In this document: piece after piece, positions 24,775 through 33,130 of the stretch
Layout of the letters: each line of letters begins with the position of its first letter
Numbering within the stretch: the stretch's first letter is position 1
NCBI RefSeq assembly: GCF_014083985.1
Contig: NZ_CP046907.1
Location: 4,130,501-4,194,500, forward strand
Direction of reading: 5' to 3'
DNA: 64,000 nucleotides
Source: Streptomyces sp. SCUT-3
GTDB lineage: Bacteria > Actinomycetota > Actinomycetes > Streptomycetales > Streptomycetaceae
Notes under the pieces: model-generated
What the model was told of the DNA's origin: nothing
What the model saw: the letters and a program-made list of their open reading frames with translations, nothing else
The model's database searches: none
Translations under genes and position numbers: made by a program

Positions 24775-25779
24775 ATGGATTTTGCCGTCTATCAACTCAG
24801 AAGCTTTTGGGAAGTGGCCCGCACCGGGAGTCTGACGAAAAGCGCCAAGAACCTCGGGTACTCCCAGTCGAGCATTACCGCACACGTGAGGTCCCTGGAG
24901 TCGAGGGTGGGGGTTCCGCTTTTCTACCGCCTGCCGCACGGTGTTCGCCTCACCGCCGCCGGGGAAACGTTCCAGTCGTATGTGGGTAAGATATTCAACG
25001 TCATGGACGAGATGTCCACGGCGCTCAAGAACAACGGTGAGGCGACCGGCCGGGTGGTGGTCGGGGCGACCGCGCTCCTCATGGAGTACGAGATGGAGGG
25101 GCTGGTCCGCGAGTGCCGCTACCGCTACCCCCATGTCCAGGTCTCGTTAAAGGTGATGACCTCGAAGGATGTGGAGAAGGCCGTCGCCTCGGGGGGAGTG
25201 GACATCGGCCTCACCCTCGCCTGCGGCCAGGGTGAGGCCCCGGCGGGCGTGCTGCGGCAGGCCCTCTTCCCGGTGCCGTTCGTCCCGGTCGGTGCTCCGG
25301 GGATGCAGTCCGGACCGGCCCCCCGGACGGTGGAGCGGGTCCTGGTGGTGGACCCCGACTGCGCCTCGCAGGAGGTCCTGCTGCGGCACCTGGCCTCGGT
25401 GCAGGAGAGCGTGCCGTCCCTGATGGAGACCGGCTCCACCCGCAGCGCGCTCGGCCTGGCCGGGGCCGGCCTGGGGGTGGCCATGGTCCCCGAGGCGGCG
25501 GTCGACGGCGCCGCGGGCCCGGCCGGCCCGGTGGTGCTGGAGGACCTGCCCCGCGCCAGCGTGCACGTCCAGGCGCTGTGGTCGGGTGACGGATGGCTGT
25601 CTCCCGCGGTGTCGGCCTTCCTCGACCTGGCGCGCAGGGCCCGGGGCTCGCACGTCCGGCCGCCCCACGGCGAGCGCGGCGCGGCGGACGCGGCGGACGG
25701 CGCGGCGGACGCGGCGGACGCCGGGGCGGACGAGGGTGGACAGGGGGTCAGCGGGGCGGCGGCCCCGGTCATGGTCTGA
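24775..25779 (+). CDS. LysR-family regulator with TTA codon
   Basis: A 334-aa LysR-type regulator. The winged HTH is at the N-terminus (LRSFWEVARTGSLTKSAKN, SQSSITAHVRSLESRVG, LFYRLPHGVRLTAAGE). The effector domain follows (RVVVGATALLMEYEMEGLV onward). The C-terminal 40 residues are a low-complexity Ala/Asp repeat. Leu125 is encoded by TTA (25147-25149), so full expression should require the bldA tRNA. The ATG at 24775 follows GGGGGAG at 24762-24768. It lies upstream of, and in the same direction as, the cupin/B12-mutase operon, and an ATC-N9-GAT site stands between them, so it is the likely pathway regulator. Confidence 0.93.
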   Translation: MDFAVYQLRSFWEVARTGSLTKSAKNLGYSQSSITAHVRSLESRVGVPLFYRLPHGVRLTAAGETFQSYVGKIFNVMDEMSTALKNNGEATGRVVVGATALLMEYEMEGLVRECRYRYPHVQVSLKVMTSKDVEKAVASGGVDIGLTLACGQGEAPAGVLRQALFPVPFVPVGAPGMQSGPAPRTVERVLVVDPDCASQEVLLRHLASVQESVPSLMETGSTRSALGLAGAGLGVAMVPEAAVDGAAGPAGPVVLEDLPRASVHVQALWSGDGWLSPAVSAFLDLARRARGSHVRPPHGERGAADAADGAADAADAGADEGGQGVSGAAAPVMV

Positions 25780-25901
25780 CCCGGCCCGGTCGGGTTCGGG
25801 CATTTCCGTCGTGGTCCGACCCGTGCTGATACGGTCCGCACCGATCCGGCTGCCGCAGCGGCGCCGGGTGCGGAACCGAGGACGTGCTTTTCGCCGCCGC
25901 A

Positions 25902-25927
25902 GCCGGCCCCGTGTCACCGGGGCCGGC
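25902..25927 (+). terminator. Hairpin after lysR
   Basis: Perfect 10-bp inverted repeat (25902-25911 with 25918-25927), followed by a T-containing stretch. Confidence 0.65.
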
Positions 25928-25942
25928 TCCTGTTGTTCTCCA

Positions 25943-25975
25943 AGAATCCCCTGCCGCTTTGCGGAAGGGGATTCT
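25943..25975 (+). terminator. Second, AT-richer hairpin followed by a T-run
   Basis: Arms 25943-25951 and 25967-25975 (9 bp) enclose an inner CCGC/GCGG stem with a TTT loop; CCATTTT follows. It is a more classical terminator than others in the window. It separates lysR from the operon promoter region. Confidence 0.6.
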
Positions 25976-26015
25976 CCATTTTATCCGGGGCGTTTTGAAG
26001 GAACACCCGGAAAGG

Positions 26016-26036
26016 GGTATCGAAATCTTCGATACC
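26016..26036. promoter_or_regulatory. LysR-type operator (ATC-N9-GAT palindrome)
   Basis: Perfect 9-bp arms GGTATCGAA / TTCGATACC with a 3-nt spacer. The core is ATC-N9-GAT, the classical LysR box (T-N11-A with dyad symmetry). It lies about 240 nt after lysR and 160 nt before the cupin start. The rest of 25980-26190 is AT-rich and without a gene; a TAGCCT hexamer near 26089 may be the -10 box. Confidence 0.6.
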
Positions 26037-26194
26037 GGAAATCGATGAACTGCCGCGGGGGGATTTCTTTTCGGGCTAGCCTGGTATGCGATTGGTTTCT
26101 GCCGGGCCGGCCCGCGGTCTCCCCCGGGCTTTTCGTCCTTTTCCGGCGCTTCTTCGGGGGCGGCCTCCCGCCGATTCCCGTACGAGAGGAAGAA

Positions 26195-26617
26195 ATGTCT
26201 GACGTCGAATTCATACCCAACGTCTTCCGCAGTGGCTTCGAACTCACCGACCTCTCGTGGGTCCCCTGGAGCGAGCCGGGACGGGTCGGCGTCGAGCACC
26301 ATGTCCTGTGGGCGCCGGACGCCGAGCAGAACGAGGACTCCGTCGGGCTGCTGCTGCGCTTCCCGCCCGGCGCCCACGGCGACTTCCACGAGCACCTCGG
26401 CTACGAGCTGATGCTCGTCCTCGACGGCGTCCTCGACCACAGCGACGGCCCCTCGTACGCCAAGGGCGACCTGATCGTCGAGGCCCCGGGCACCCGCCAC
26501 CAGATGTCCAGCGCCACCGGCTGCACCGTGCTGGCCATCCGCACCCGCCCCGCCGCCGCGCGCACCCCCGACCGACCCATCCGGCCCGTCGGCGACGCGG
26601 TCCCCGCGCAGGCCTGA
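26195..26617 (+). CDS. ChrR-like cupin protein
   Basis: A 140-aa single-domain cupin. The metal-binding motif is visible as FPPGAHGDFHEHLGYELMLV (two His and a Glu) and the second motif as GTRHQMSSATGC (His). The domain resembles the cupin part of anti-sigma factor ChrR, but no zinc-binding anti-sigma domain is present, so an enzyme or small-molecule binding role is likely. AGAGGA lies just before the ATG at 26195. It is the first gene after the LysR box; the next gene begins 115 nt downstream. Confidence 0.85.
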   Translation: MSDVEFIPNVFRSGFELTDLSWVPWSEPGRVGVEHHVLWAPDAEQNEDSVGLLLRFPPGAHGDFHEHLGYELMLVLDGVLDHSDGPSYAKGDLIVEAPGTRHQMSSATGCTVLAIRTRPAAARTPDRPIRPVGDAVPAQA

Positions 26618-26732
26618 CCCCCGCGGCCCCGGGGCCCGCTCTTCGCGCCGGAGCCGGAAGTCCCGGGGCCGCGGGCCGGCGCCCGCCCCGCCCCACGTCC
26701 CGTACCGCCACGACACGGAAGACACGCATCCC

Positions 26733-27230
26733 ATGTCCGCTGCACCAGCAGTGATCGCTCCCGAACCACTGCCCAGCACCACCGGCCGCCGCCGGGTGCT
26801 GGTCTCCAGCGTCTCCTCGGACTCCCACACCTGGAACCTGGTCTTCCTCCAGCTGCTGCTCGAGGAACTCGGCCACACCGTCACCAACATCGGTGCCTGC
26901 GTCCCCGACGACCTCCTGATCGCCGAGTGCCGCCGACACCGCCCCGACATGGTGGTCATCAGCAGCGTCAACGGTCACGGGTACCTCGACGGGCGCCGTC
27001 TCATCGCCCGCCTGCGCGCCGAGCCCGACCTGGCCGGGATCCCGGTGGTCATCGGCGGCAAGCTCGGCACCCGCGGCGCCGAAGGCGGAAGCCACGCCTC
27101 CGAACTGGTCGAGGCCGGCTTCGACGCCGTCTTCGAGGACTCCGCCGGCATCGGCGAGTTCCGCCGCTACCTCGCCGCGCCGCAGACCCCGGCCCTGCAC
27201 CACGACACCCCGCCGGTGCCGGTCCCGTGA
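26733..27230 (+). CDS. Cobalamin-binding subunit of a glutamate-mutase-type enzyme
   Basis: A 165-aa B12-binding Rossmann protein, homologous to the S/sigma subunit of glutamate (methylaspartate) mutase. The base-off/His-on signature is D30-S-H32-T-W-N35; His32 would be the lower axial ligand of cobalt, but the usual Gly at the last position is Asn. Other family blocks are VVISSVNGHG and VVIGGKLGTRGAEGG. The first 20 residues are a variable Pro/Ala extension. The stop overlaps the large subunit start as GTGA, as expected for a heterotetrameric enzyme. No cobalamin riboswitch is visible upstream. Confidence 0.9.
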   Translation: MSAAPAVIAPEPLPSTTGRRRVLVSSVSSDSHTWNLVFLQLLLEELGHTVTNIGACVPDDLLIAECRRHRPDMVVISSVNGHGYLDGRRLIARLRAEPDLAGIPVVIGGKLGTRGAEGGSHASELVEAGFDAVFEDSAGIGEFRRYLAAPQTPALHHDTPPVPVP

Positions 27231-28546
27231 GCGCCGCCGGACTCCCGCAGCCCCGGCCCGCCGGCTCGTTCGCCGACGCGGTCGCCCGTGCCCGTGCCGC
27301 GGGGGAGTTGCTCGTCCAGCCCCGCATGGGGTTCCCCACGGTGGAGCAGATGGGCGCCGGCCTCAGGGCCGTCCACGACGCGCGGGCCCGCACCGTGGGC
27401 ACCATCACCCTGGACAGCTACACCAGGGTCGGCGACCACGGCTCCGCCAGGCGTGCCCTGCAGGCGGGCGAGGACCTCAACGGCTTCCCCATCGTCGCCC
27501 ACGGCGGACAGGTCACCCGGCGGATGATCGACGACGCCGGGACCGGCGGCTTCGCCGTCCAGGTGCGCCACGGCTCCCCGCTGCCCCTGGGCATCGTCCA
27601 GGCCCTGGTCGACGCCGGACTGGACGCCACCGAGGGCGGACCGGTCTCCTACTGCCTGCCCTACAGCCGCACCCCGCTGACCGAGGCCGTCGACGCCTGG
27701 GCGCGCAGCTGCGAACTGCTGGCCGAACAGGTCCCCGGGGCACACCTGGAGAGCTTCGGCGGCTGCATGCTCGGGCAGCTGTGCCCGCCGAGCCTGCTGG
27801 TCGCCCTCTCCGTGCTCGAGGGGCTGTTCTTCCGCCGGCACGGGCTGCACAGCATCTCGCTCAGCTACGCCCAGCAGACCAGTTTCCCCCAGGACGTCGC
27901 CGCCCTGGCCGCCCTGCGGCGGCTGTCGGGGGAGTACCTGGAGGGCGCCGACTGGCACGTGGTGCTCTACACCTACATGGGCGTCTTCCCCCGCAGTGTC
28001 CCGGGGGCCCTGGCCCTGCTGCGCGACAGCGCGCGGCTGGCCGCCGTCACCGGCACCGAGCGCCTCATCGTCAAGACACCCGCCGAGGCCCACCGCATCC
28101 CCACGGTCGAGGACAACGTCCGGGCCCTGGAGGAGGCCGCCGCGGCGGCCCGCGACGCGGCCTTCACCGAGGCGGACCTGCCCGACGACGGCGAGGCGGA
28201 CGACCTCTACCGCGAGGCGCGCGACCTGATCGAGGCCACCCTGGAGCTGAACGGCGACGTGGGCCGGGCCCTGACGGCCGCGTTCGCCCGGGGCCACCTC
28301 GACGTCCCCTACTGCCTGCACGCCGACAACGCCCAGCGCACCCGCAGCCACATCGACCGGCGCGGGCGGCTGCAGTGGACGTCCGCCGGCCGCATGCCCG
28401 TCCGGGCCGCGGCCGACCGCGGAACCGGGGCGGTCGGGGCCGAGGAACTGCTCGGCATGCTCTCGCACGTCCAGAACACCTTCGACCGTGCCGCCCTCGA
28501 GCCCTCCGCGCAGTCGAGTCCTGCTCTGCGCGCAGGCCACGCCTGA
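27227..28546 (+). CDS. Catalytic (epsilon-type) subunit of glutamate/methylaspartate mutase
   Basis: A 439-aa TIM-barrel subunit. In known members it rearranges L-glutamate to (2S,3S)-3-methylaspartate with adenosylcobalamin. Substrate-binding positions seen in the clostridial enzyme appear kept: Arg67 in TLDSYTRVG, Arg98/99 after NGFPIVAHGG, Arg114 in VQVRHGSP, and Glu136 with Tyr142/146 in TEGGPVSYCLPY. Length is somewhat shorter than GlmE of clostridia. The GTG overlaps the small subunit stop. In actinobacteria such mutases usually supply methylaspartate-derived building blocks to natural products rather than fermenting glutamate. No MutL-type reactivase gene is present. Confidence 0.9.
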   Translation: MSAAGLPQPRPAGSFADAVARARAAGELLVQPRMGFPTVEQMGAGLRAVHDARARTVGTITLDSYTRVGDHGSARRALQAGEDLNGFPIVAHGGQVTRRMIDDAGTGGFAVQVRHGSPLPLGIVQALVDAGLDATEGGPVSYCLPYSRTPLTEAVDAWARSCELLAEQVPGAHLESFGGCMLGQLCPPSLLVALSVLEGLFFRRHGLHSISLSYAQQTSFPQDVAALAALRRLSGEYLEGADWHVVLYTYMGVFPRSVPGALALLRDSARLAAVTGTERLIVKTPAEAHRIPTVEDNVRALEEAAAAARDAAFTEADLPDDGEADDLYREARDLIEATLELNGDVGRALTAAFARGHLDVPYCLHADNAQRTRSHIDRRGRLQWTSAGRMPVRAAADRGTGAVGAEELLGMLSHVQNTFDRAALEPSAQSSPALRAGHA

Positions 28547-28569
28547 CCCATGAAAAGAAGTGAGGAACA

Positions 28570-30573
28570 GTGAACGGATCCCAGGTTGATCCGCAGCCGC
28601 TCACCGTCGCCGTGATAGGCACCGGCCCCCGCGGACTGTCCGTTCTGGAGCGGCTCGCCGTCCGTCTGCGCGAACTCCCCGTGCCGCGGCGGCTGCGCGT
28701 CTACGCCGTCGATGCGGTCGAGGTCGGTGCGGGCCGCATCTGGCGCACCGACCAGCAGGACTGGTTCACCATGAACACCGTGGTCGGCCAGGTGACGATG
28801 TACTCCGGCGACCCGGACGGCGGCCCCGCCCGACCCGGTGCCGGCCCCAGCCTGGGGCAGTGGATCACCGAGCGCGCACGCACCCACGGCGAGGAGCCCC
28901 TGGGGCCCAACGACTACGCCTCCCGCCTGCGCTACGGGCAGTACCTGCGCTCCTTCCACCGCACGATCGTCGAGAACCTCCCCGAGGGCACCGAGCTGGT
29001 CGAGGTGCGCGACCGGGTCACCGCGCTGCGCCCCCGCCCCGAGGGCGGCTACGAACTCGCCCTCGAGTCCGGGCCGGTGCCGCTGACCGCGGACAAGGTC
29101 GTCCTCACCACCGGCCACCCGCGCAACGAGCCCGACCGCTTCGAGCGCGAGATGCTCGACTTCGCCGCGGACCGCCCCGGGGTCCACTACCTGTGCGGCG
29201 ACTCGGCGGCCGACCTCGACCTGGGGCCCGACACCGTCCCGGCCGGCGCCACCGTGGGCATCCTCGGCATGGGCCTGTCGTTCTACGACGTGATGGTCGC
29301 GCTCACCCTCGGCCGCGGCGGTGCCTTCACCACCCTGCCCGACGGCACGCTGCGCTACGAACCCAGCGGCGCCGAGCCCCGCATCGTGGCGGGTTCGCGC
29401 AGCGGACTGCCGATCCCGGCCCGCGGGAGGAACCAGAAGGAGCCCCACCACAGCCACCGGGCCCTCTTCCTCACCACCCAGGCCGTCGAACTGGCCCGCA
29501 AGCGGCGGGAGGCGGAGACCGGCAGCAGCCGCCTCGACTTCGACGAGGACGTCCTGCCCCTGCTTCTGCAGGAGCTCGACCACGTCTACTGGACCGCGCA
29601 CGTCACCGCCCGCGACGGCAAAGAGGCCGGGGAGGAGTTCGCCCGGCGCCACGCCGACGCGCTGCTCACCGGCTGCGACAGCGACGCCCTGCTGCGGGAG
29701 GCCGGCCTCGACGCGCTGCCCGCCCTGGACCTCCAGCGCCTGGCACGCCCCTTCACCGGCCGGCACTTCCCCGACCCGCAGGCGTTCCGCGCCGAACTGC
29801 TGGACGTCATGCGGCAGGACCTGGCCGAGGCGGACCTGGGCAACAGCGCCGGGCCGCTCAAGGCCGCGCTGGACGTCCTGCGCGACATCCGCAACGTGGT
29901 CCGGGAGGCGGTCGACTACGGAGGGCTGCTCCCCGCCTCGCACCAGGACGCCTTCCTGCGCCGCTTCCTGCCCGTCAACGCGCTGCTGTCGGCCGGTCCT
30001 CCCCGGTACCGGGTCCGCCAGCTGGTGGCCCTCGTCGAGGCCGGGATCGTCGAGGTCGTCGGCCCGGCCGCCGTTTTCGGCACGGACGAGGACGAGGGCG
30101 CCTTCCGCATCGAGTCCCCGCAGGTGGAGGGCTCCGCGCGGACGGCCCGGGTGCTCGTCGACGCGCGCATTCCCACCCCGGACCTGGCCCGGGACACCTC
30201 GCCGCTGATGCGCGGGCTGCTCGCCGACGGCCTGGTCTCGGAGTACGTCGTCGAGGACGAGGTGCACGGCCAGCGGCGCGAGTCCGGCGGACTGGCCGTC
30301 ACCCGCGCCCCGTTCCACGTGCTGGACGCGGCCGGCCGGCCCCGCTCCGACCTGTACGCGCTGGGCATCCCGACCGAGCACACCCGGTGGTTCACCCAGG
30401 TGGGCAGCAGCCGCCCGGGCGTGCGCACCCTGTTCAGCCGGGACGCGGACGCCGTGGCGGCCGACCTGCTCGCCCCGCTCCCGCAGGACCTCCTCCCGCA
30501 GGAGCCCGCCCTCGACGCCGGACCGCTCGTCGGAGCGGCCGCGGGCGCCCTCGCCGCGGGGAGGACGGCATGA
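28570..30573 (+). CDS. FAD/NAD(P)-binding protein (NAD_binding_9 family)
   Basis: A 667-aa two-domain flavoprotein-like protein. A dinucleotide-binding fold begins at residue 13 (VAVIGTGPRGLSVLERL), with a second nucleotide fold around TVGILGMGLSFYDVMVAL. Conserved WFTMNTVVGQVTMYSG and a C-terminal GIPTEHTRWFTQ-like block fit this poorly characterised family, members of which occur in natural-product clusters. It may oxidise a product of the mutase/ligase pathway. The GTG start has GAGG 5 nt upstream; the gap to the mutase gene is 23 nt. The stop overlaps the ligase start (ATGA). Confidence 0.82.
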   Translation: MNGSQVDPQPLTVAVIGTGPRGLSVLERLAVRLRELPVPRRLRVYAVDAVEVGAGRIWRTDQQDWFTMNTVVGQVTMYSGDPDGGPARPGAGPSLGQWITERARTHGEEPLGPNDYASRLRYGQYLRSFHRTIVENLPEGTELVEVRDRVTALRPRPEGGYELALESGPVPLTADKVVLTTGHPRNEPDRFEREMLDFAADRPGVHYLCGDSAADLDLGPDTVPAGATVGILGMGLSFYDVMVALTLGRGGAFTTLPDGTLRYEPSGAEPRIVAGSRSGLPIPARGRNQKEPHHSHRALFLTTQAVELARKRREAETGSSRLDFDEDVLPLLLQELDHVYWTAHVTARDGKEAGEEFARRHADALLTGCDSDALLREAGLDALPALDLQRLARPFTGRHFPDPQAFRAELLDVMRQDLAEADLGNSAGPLKAALDVLRDIRNVVREAVDYGGLLPASHQDAFLRRFLPVNALLSAGPPRYRVRQLVALVEAGIVEVVGPAAVFGTDEDEGAFRIESPQVEGSARTARVLVDARIPTPDLARDTSPLMRGLLADGLVSEYVVEDEVHGQRRESGGLAVTRAPFHVLDAAGRPRSDLYALGIPTEHTRWFTQVGSSRPGVRTLFSRDADAVAADLLAPLPQDLLPQEPALDAGPLVGAAAGALAAGRTA

Positions 30574-32318
30574 CCTTCGGCGAGTCCGGACTCCTGTTCC
30601 GGCAGGCCCGCGACACCCTCCTGCGCCACCGGGAGGACCTGGAGGCCGCGCGCCGGGAGTTCACCTGGCCCCGGCCGAAGACCTTCAACTGGGCCCTGGA
30701 CTGGTTCGACCCGATGGCCCGCGGCAACCACCGCACCGCGCTGCGGGTGGTCGGCGAGGGGGCGGACACCGAGCTGACCTTCTCCCAGGTCTCCCGGCGC
30801 TCCGACCGGGTGGCCAACTGGCTGCGCGGCCACGGGGTGCGCCGCGGCGACCCGGTGCTGGTGGTCCTGGACAACCGGCCCGCCCTGTGGGAGACCGTGC
30901 TCGCCGCGATCAAGCTCGGCGCGGTCGTGGTCCCCACGTACAGCACGGCCACGCCGGCCGAACTCGCCGACCGCCTGACCCGCGCGCGGGTCCGCCACGT
31001 CGTGGCCGAGGCGTCCCTCGCCCCGCGCTTCGAGGGCCTTCCGGGCCGGTGGAGCAGGATCGCCGTGGGCGGTGCGCCGCAGGGGTGGAGCGACTACCGG
31101 GACGCCTCGGCCGCGCCGGCCGACTTCCGCCCCGACGCCGACACCCCGGCCACGGACCCCCTGTTCTGCTACTTCACCTCGGGCACGACGTCGCTGCCGA
31201 AGATGGTGGTCCACACCCACCTGAGCTACCCGGTCGGCCACCTGTCCGGCATGTACTGGAACGGACTGCGTCCCGGGGACGTCCACCTCAACATCTCCGC
31301 CCCCGGGTGGGCGAAGCACGCCTGGAGCTCGTTCTTCGTCCCCTGGAACGCCGAGGCGCAGATCGTCGCCCTGCCGGCCGAGCGCTCCGCCCCGCAGCAC
31401 GTGCTGGAGGTGCTGGCGAGCCGGGGAGTGACCACGTTCTGCGCGCCCCCCAGCGTGTGGCGCGCCCTCACGCGGCACGGCATCGGACCGCGGCCCCCCG
31501 AGCTGCGCGAGGCCACCAGCGCCGGCGAGCCCCTGGACCCGCAGGTCTTCGCCGAGGTCGCGGACGCCTGGGGGATCGAGATCAGGGACGGCTACGGCCA
31601 GACGGAGACGACCGGCCAGATCGGCACCCCGCCCGGGCGCCCGGTGGTGCCGGGGCGCATGGGCTGGGCGCTGCCCGGCTACCGGCCCGTCGTCCTGCAC
31701 CCCGAGACGCTGGCCCCGGTCCCGCCGGGAGAGGCGGGCGAGCTGTGCATCGACCTGTCCGACTCGCCCGCGGGAGTGATGGCCGGGTACGACGGCGACG
31801 AGCGGCGCACCGCGGCGGCCTTCGCGGGAGGCCACTACCACACCGGGGACCTCGTGGTCGCCGAGGAGGACGGCGGCTTCCGCTACCTGGGGCGGGCCGA
31901 CGACATGTTCAAGTCCTTCGACCACCGGATCTCCCCCCTGGAGCTCGAGCGGGTCCTGCTCGCCCACCCCGCGGTGGCCGACGCGGCGGTCGTGCCGCAC
32001 CCGCACCCGGTCGGGCAGTGGGTGGCCAAGGCGTTCGTCGTCCCCGCCGAGTCCCGCTCCGGGGACGGGGACACCGCGGCGGAGGTCTTCGACCACCTCG
32101 ACCGCGAACTGCCCCCGGAGAAGAGGGTGCACCTGATCACCTTCACGGACCGGCTGCCGCGCACCGTCTCCGGGAAGGTCCGCCGGGTCGAACTGCGCGA
32201 GCGCACCGGGACGGCGGACTTCCACCGCGACCGGCCCGCCGCGCCCGTCGAGCCCGTCGGGCCCGCAGCGTCGGCCGAGTCGGCAGTGTCGGCCGCGCCC
32301 GCCGCGGTGGCCCGGTGA
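30570..32318 (+). CDS. AMP-forming acyl-CoA synthetase/ligase (ANL superfamily)
   Basis: A 582-aa adenylate-forming enzyme. Motifs: P-loop FTSGTTSLPKM, A5 block GYGQTETTGQIG, A7 TGDLV, A8 region YLGRADDMFKSFDHRISPLE and the catalytic lysine in RTVSGKVRRVEL. It is closest in style to medium-chain acyl-CoA or benzoate-CoA synthetases rather than the stand-alone NRPS A-domains that activate methylaspartate in known macrolactam pathways. It would activate a carboxylic acid produced by this operon. The C-terminal 35 residues are an Ala/Pro tail. It overlaps both neighbours by 4 nt. Confidence 0.9.
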   Translation: MTFGESGLLFRQARDTLLRHREDLEAARREFTWPRPKTFNWALDWFDPMARGNHRTALRVVGEGADTELTFSQVSRRSDRVANWLRGHGVRRGDPVLVVLDNRPALWETVLAAIKLGAVVVPTYSTATPAELADRLTRARVRHVVAEASLAPRFEGLPGRWSRIAVGGAPQGWSDYRDASAAPADFRPDADTPATDPLFCYFTSGTTSLPKMVVHTHLSYPVGHLSGMYWNGLRPGDVHLNISAPGWAKHAWSSFFVPWNAEAQIVALPAERSAPQHVLEVLASRGVTTFCAPPSVWRALTRHGIGPRPPELREATSAGEPLDPQVFAEVADAWGIEIRDGYGQTETTGQIGTPPGRPVVPGRMGWALPGYRPVVLHPETLAPVPPGEAGELCIDLSDSPAGVMAGYDGDERRTAAAFAGGHYHTGDLVVAEEDGGFRYLGRADDMFKSFDHRISPLELERVLLAHPAVADAAVVPHPHPVGQWVAKAFVVPAESRSGDGDTAAEVFDHLDRELPPEKRVHLITFTDRLPRTVSGKVRRVELRERTGTADFHRDRPAAPVEPVGPAASAESAVSAAPAAVAR

Positions 32319-33043
32319 GCCCGGGTCCGGCCGGCACCGCGGCGTCGGCCGCCCGCGTCGCCGCGGCCCAGGAGCGGTTCCGGGCCACGGTCGAGACCCT
32401 CGGGGAGGCCGGCCTGTCCGAACCCTCGGCTCTGCCCGGCTGGACCCGCGGACACGTCTGCGCCCACCTGGCCCGCAACGCCGACGGACTGCGCAACCTG
32501 CTGTCCTGGGCGGAGACCGGCACGCCGCGGCCGATGTACGCCGGTGCGGACAGCCGGGCGGCCGACATCGAGCGGGACGCGCCCCGCCCCGCGGCCGTCC
32601 ACCTGGCGGACCTGGAGCGCTCGGGGGATGAGTTCCTGGCCCACGCGCGGCGGCTGGAGCCGGTGGCCTGGTCCGCGGAGGTGGTCCTGCGCAACGGCGA
32701 CCGGGTACCGGCGCACCGGTTGCTCGGGCACCGGCTGCGGGAGGTGCTGATCCACCATGTGGACCTGCGGGCCGGGTTCACCCCGGCCGACTGGCCGGCC
32801 GAGGACGCGCGGCTGCTGCTGGAGAGCCTGGCCGGGGACTGGTCCCGCCGCTCGGACTGCCCGCCGCTGGAACTGCACGCGGAGGACACCGGGGACCGGT
32901 TCACCGCCGGGGCCGGGGCCGGGACCTCGGTGCGGGTGACGGGGGCCGCGCACGAGCTGGCCGCGTGGCTGGCGGGCCGGTCCGGTGGGCGGGGACCGCG
33001 CTGCTCCTCCGGCCCGCTCCCCGTGCTCCCGGCCTGGCTGTAG
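32315..33043 (+). CDS. Mycothiol-dependent maleylpyruvate isomerase family protein
   Basis: A 242-aa DinB-fold protein of the mycothiol-dependent maleylpyruvate isomerase family. The metal site is visible: His in PGWTRGHVCAHLARNADGL and the E-x3-H pair in LREVLIHHVDLRAG. Family members catalyse mycothiol-assisted isomerisation or conjugation. The GTG start overlaps the ligase stop, so this is the last gene of the operon. It may detoxify or isomerise an electrophilic intermediate of the pathway. Confidence 0.88.
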   Translation: MSPGPAGTAASAARVAAAQERFRATVETLGEAGLSEPSALPGWTRGHVCAHLARNADGLRNLLSWAETGTPRPMYAGADSRAADIERDAPRPAAVHLADLERSGDEFLAHARRLEPVAWSAEVVLRNGDRVPAHRLLGHRLREVLIHHVDLRAGFTPADWPAEDARLLLESLAGDWSRRSDCPPLELHAEDTGDRFTAGAGAGTSVRVTGAAHELAAWLAGRSGGRGPRCSSGPLPVLPAWL

Positions 33044-33058
33044 CGGCCGGGGGGCCGA

Positions 33059-33095
33059 GCAGCCGGCGCCGGGTCCGAACCCCGGCGCCGGCTGC
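33059..33095. terminator. Hairpin closing the mutase operon
   Basis: Perfect 15-bp inverted repeat (33059-33073 with 33081-33095) between the isomerase-family gene (+) and convergent CGNR regulator 3 (-). Confidence 0.8.
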
Positions 33096-33130
33096 TTCGC
33101 CGTGTCCGGCGCCTTCGGCGTCCCCGGGGC

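Noticed and set aside
26618-26732. Possible cobalamin riboswitch before the B12 mutase
   Set aside because: The 115-nt gap is too short, and no B12-box-like sequence or conserved aptamer helices could be seen.
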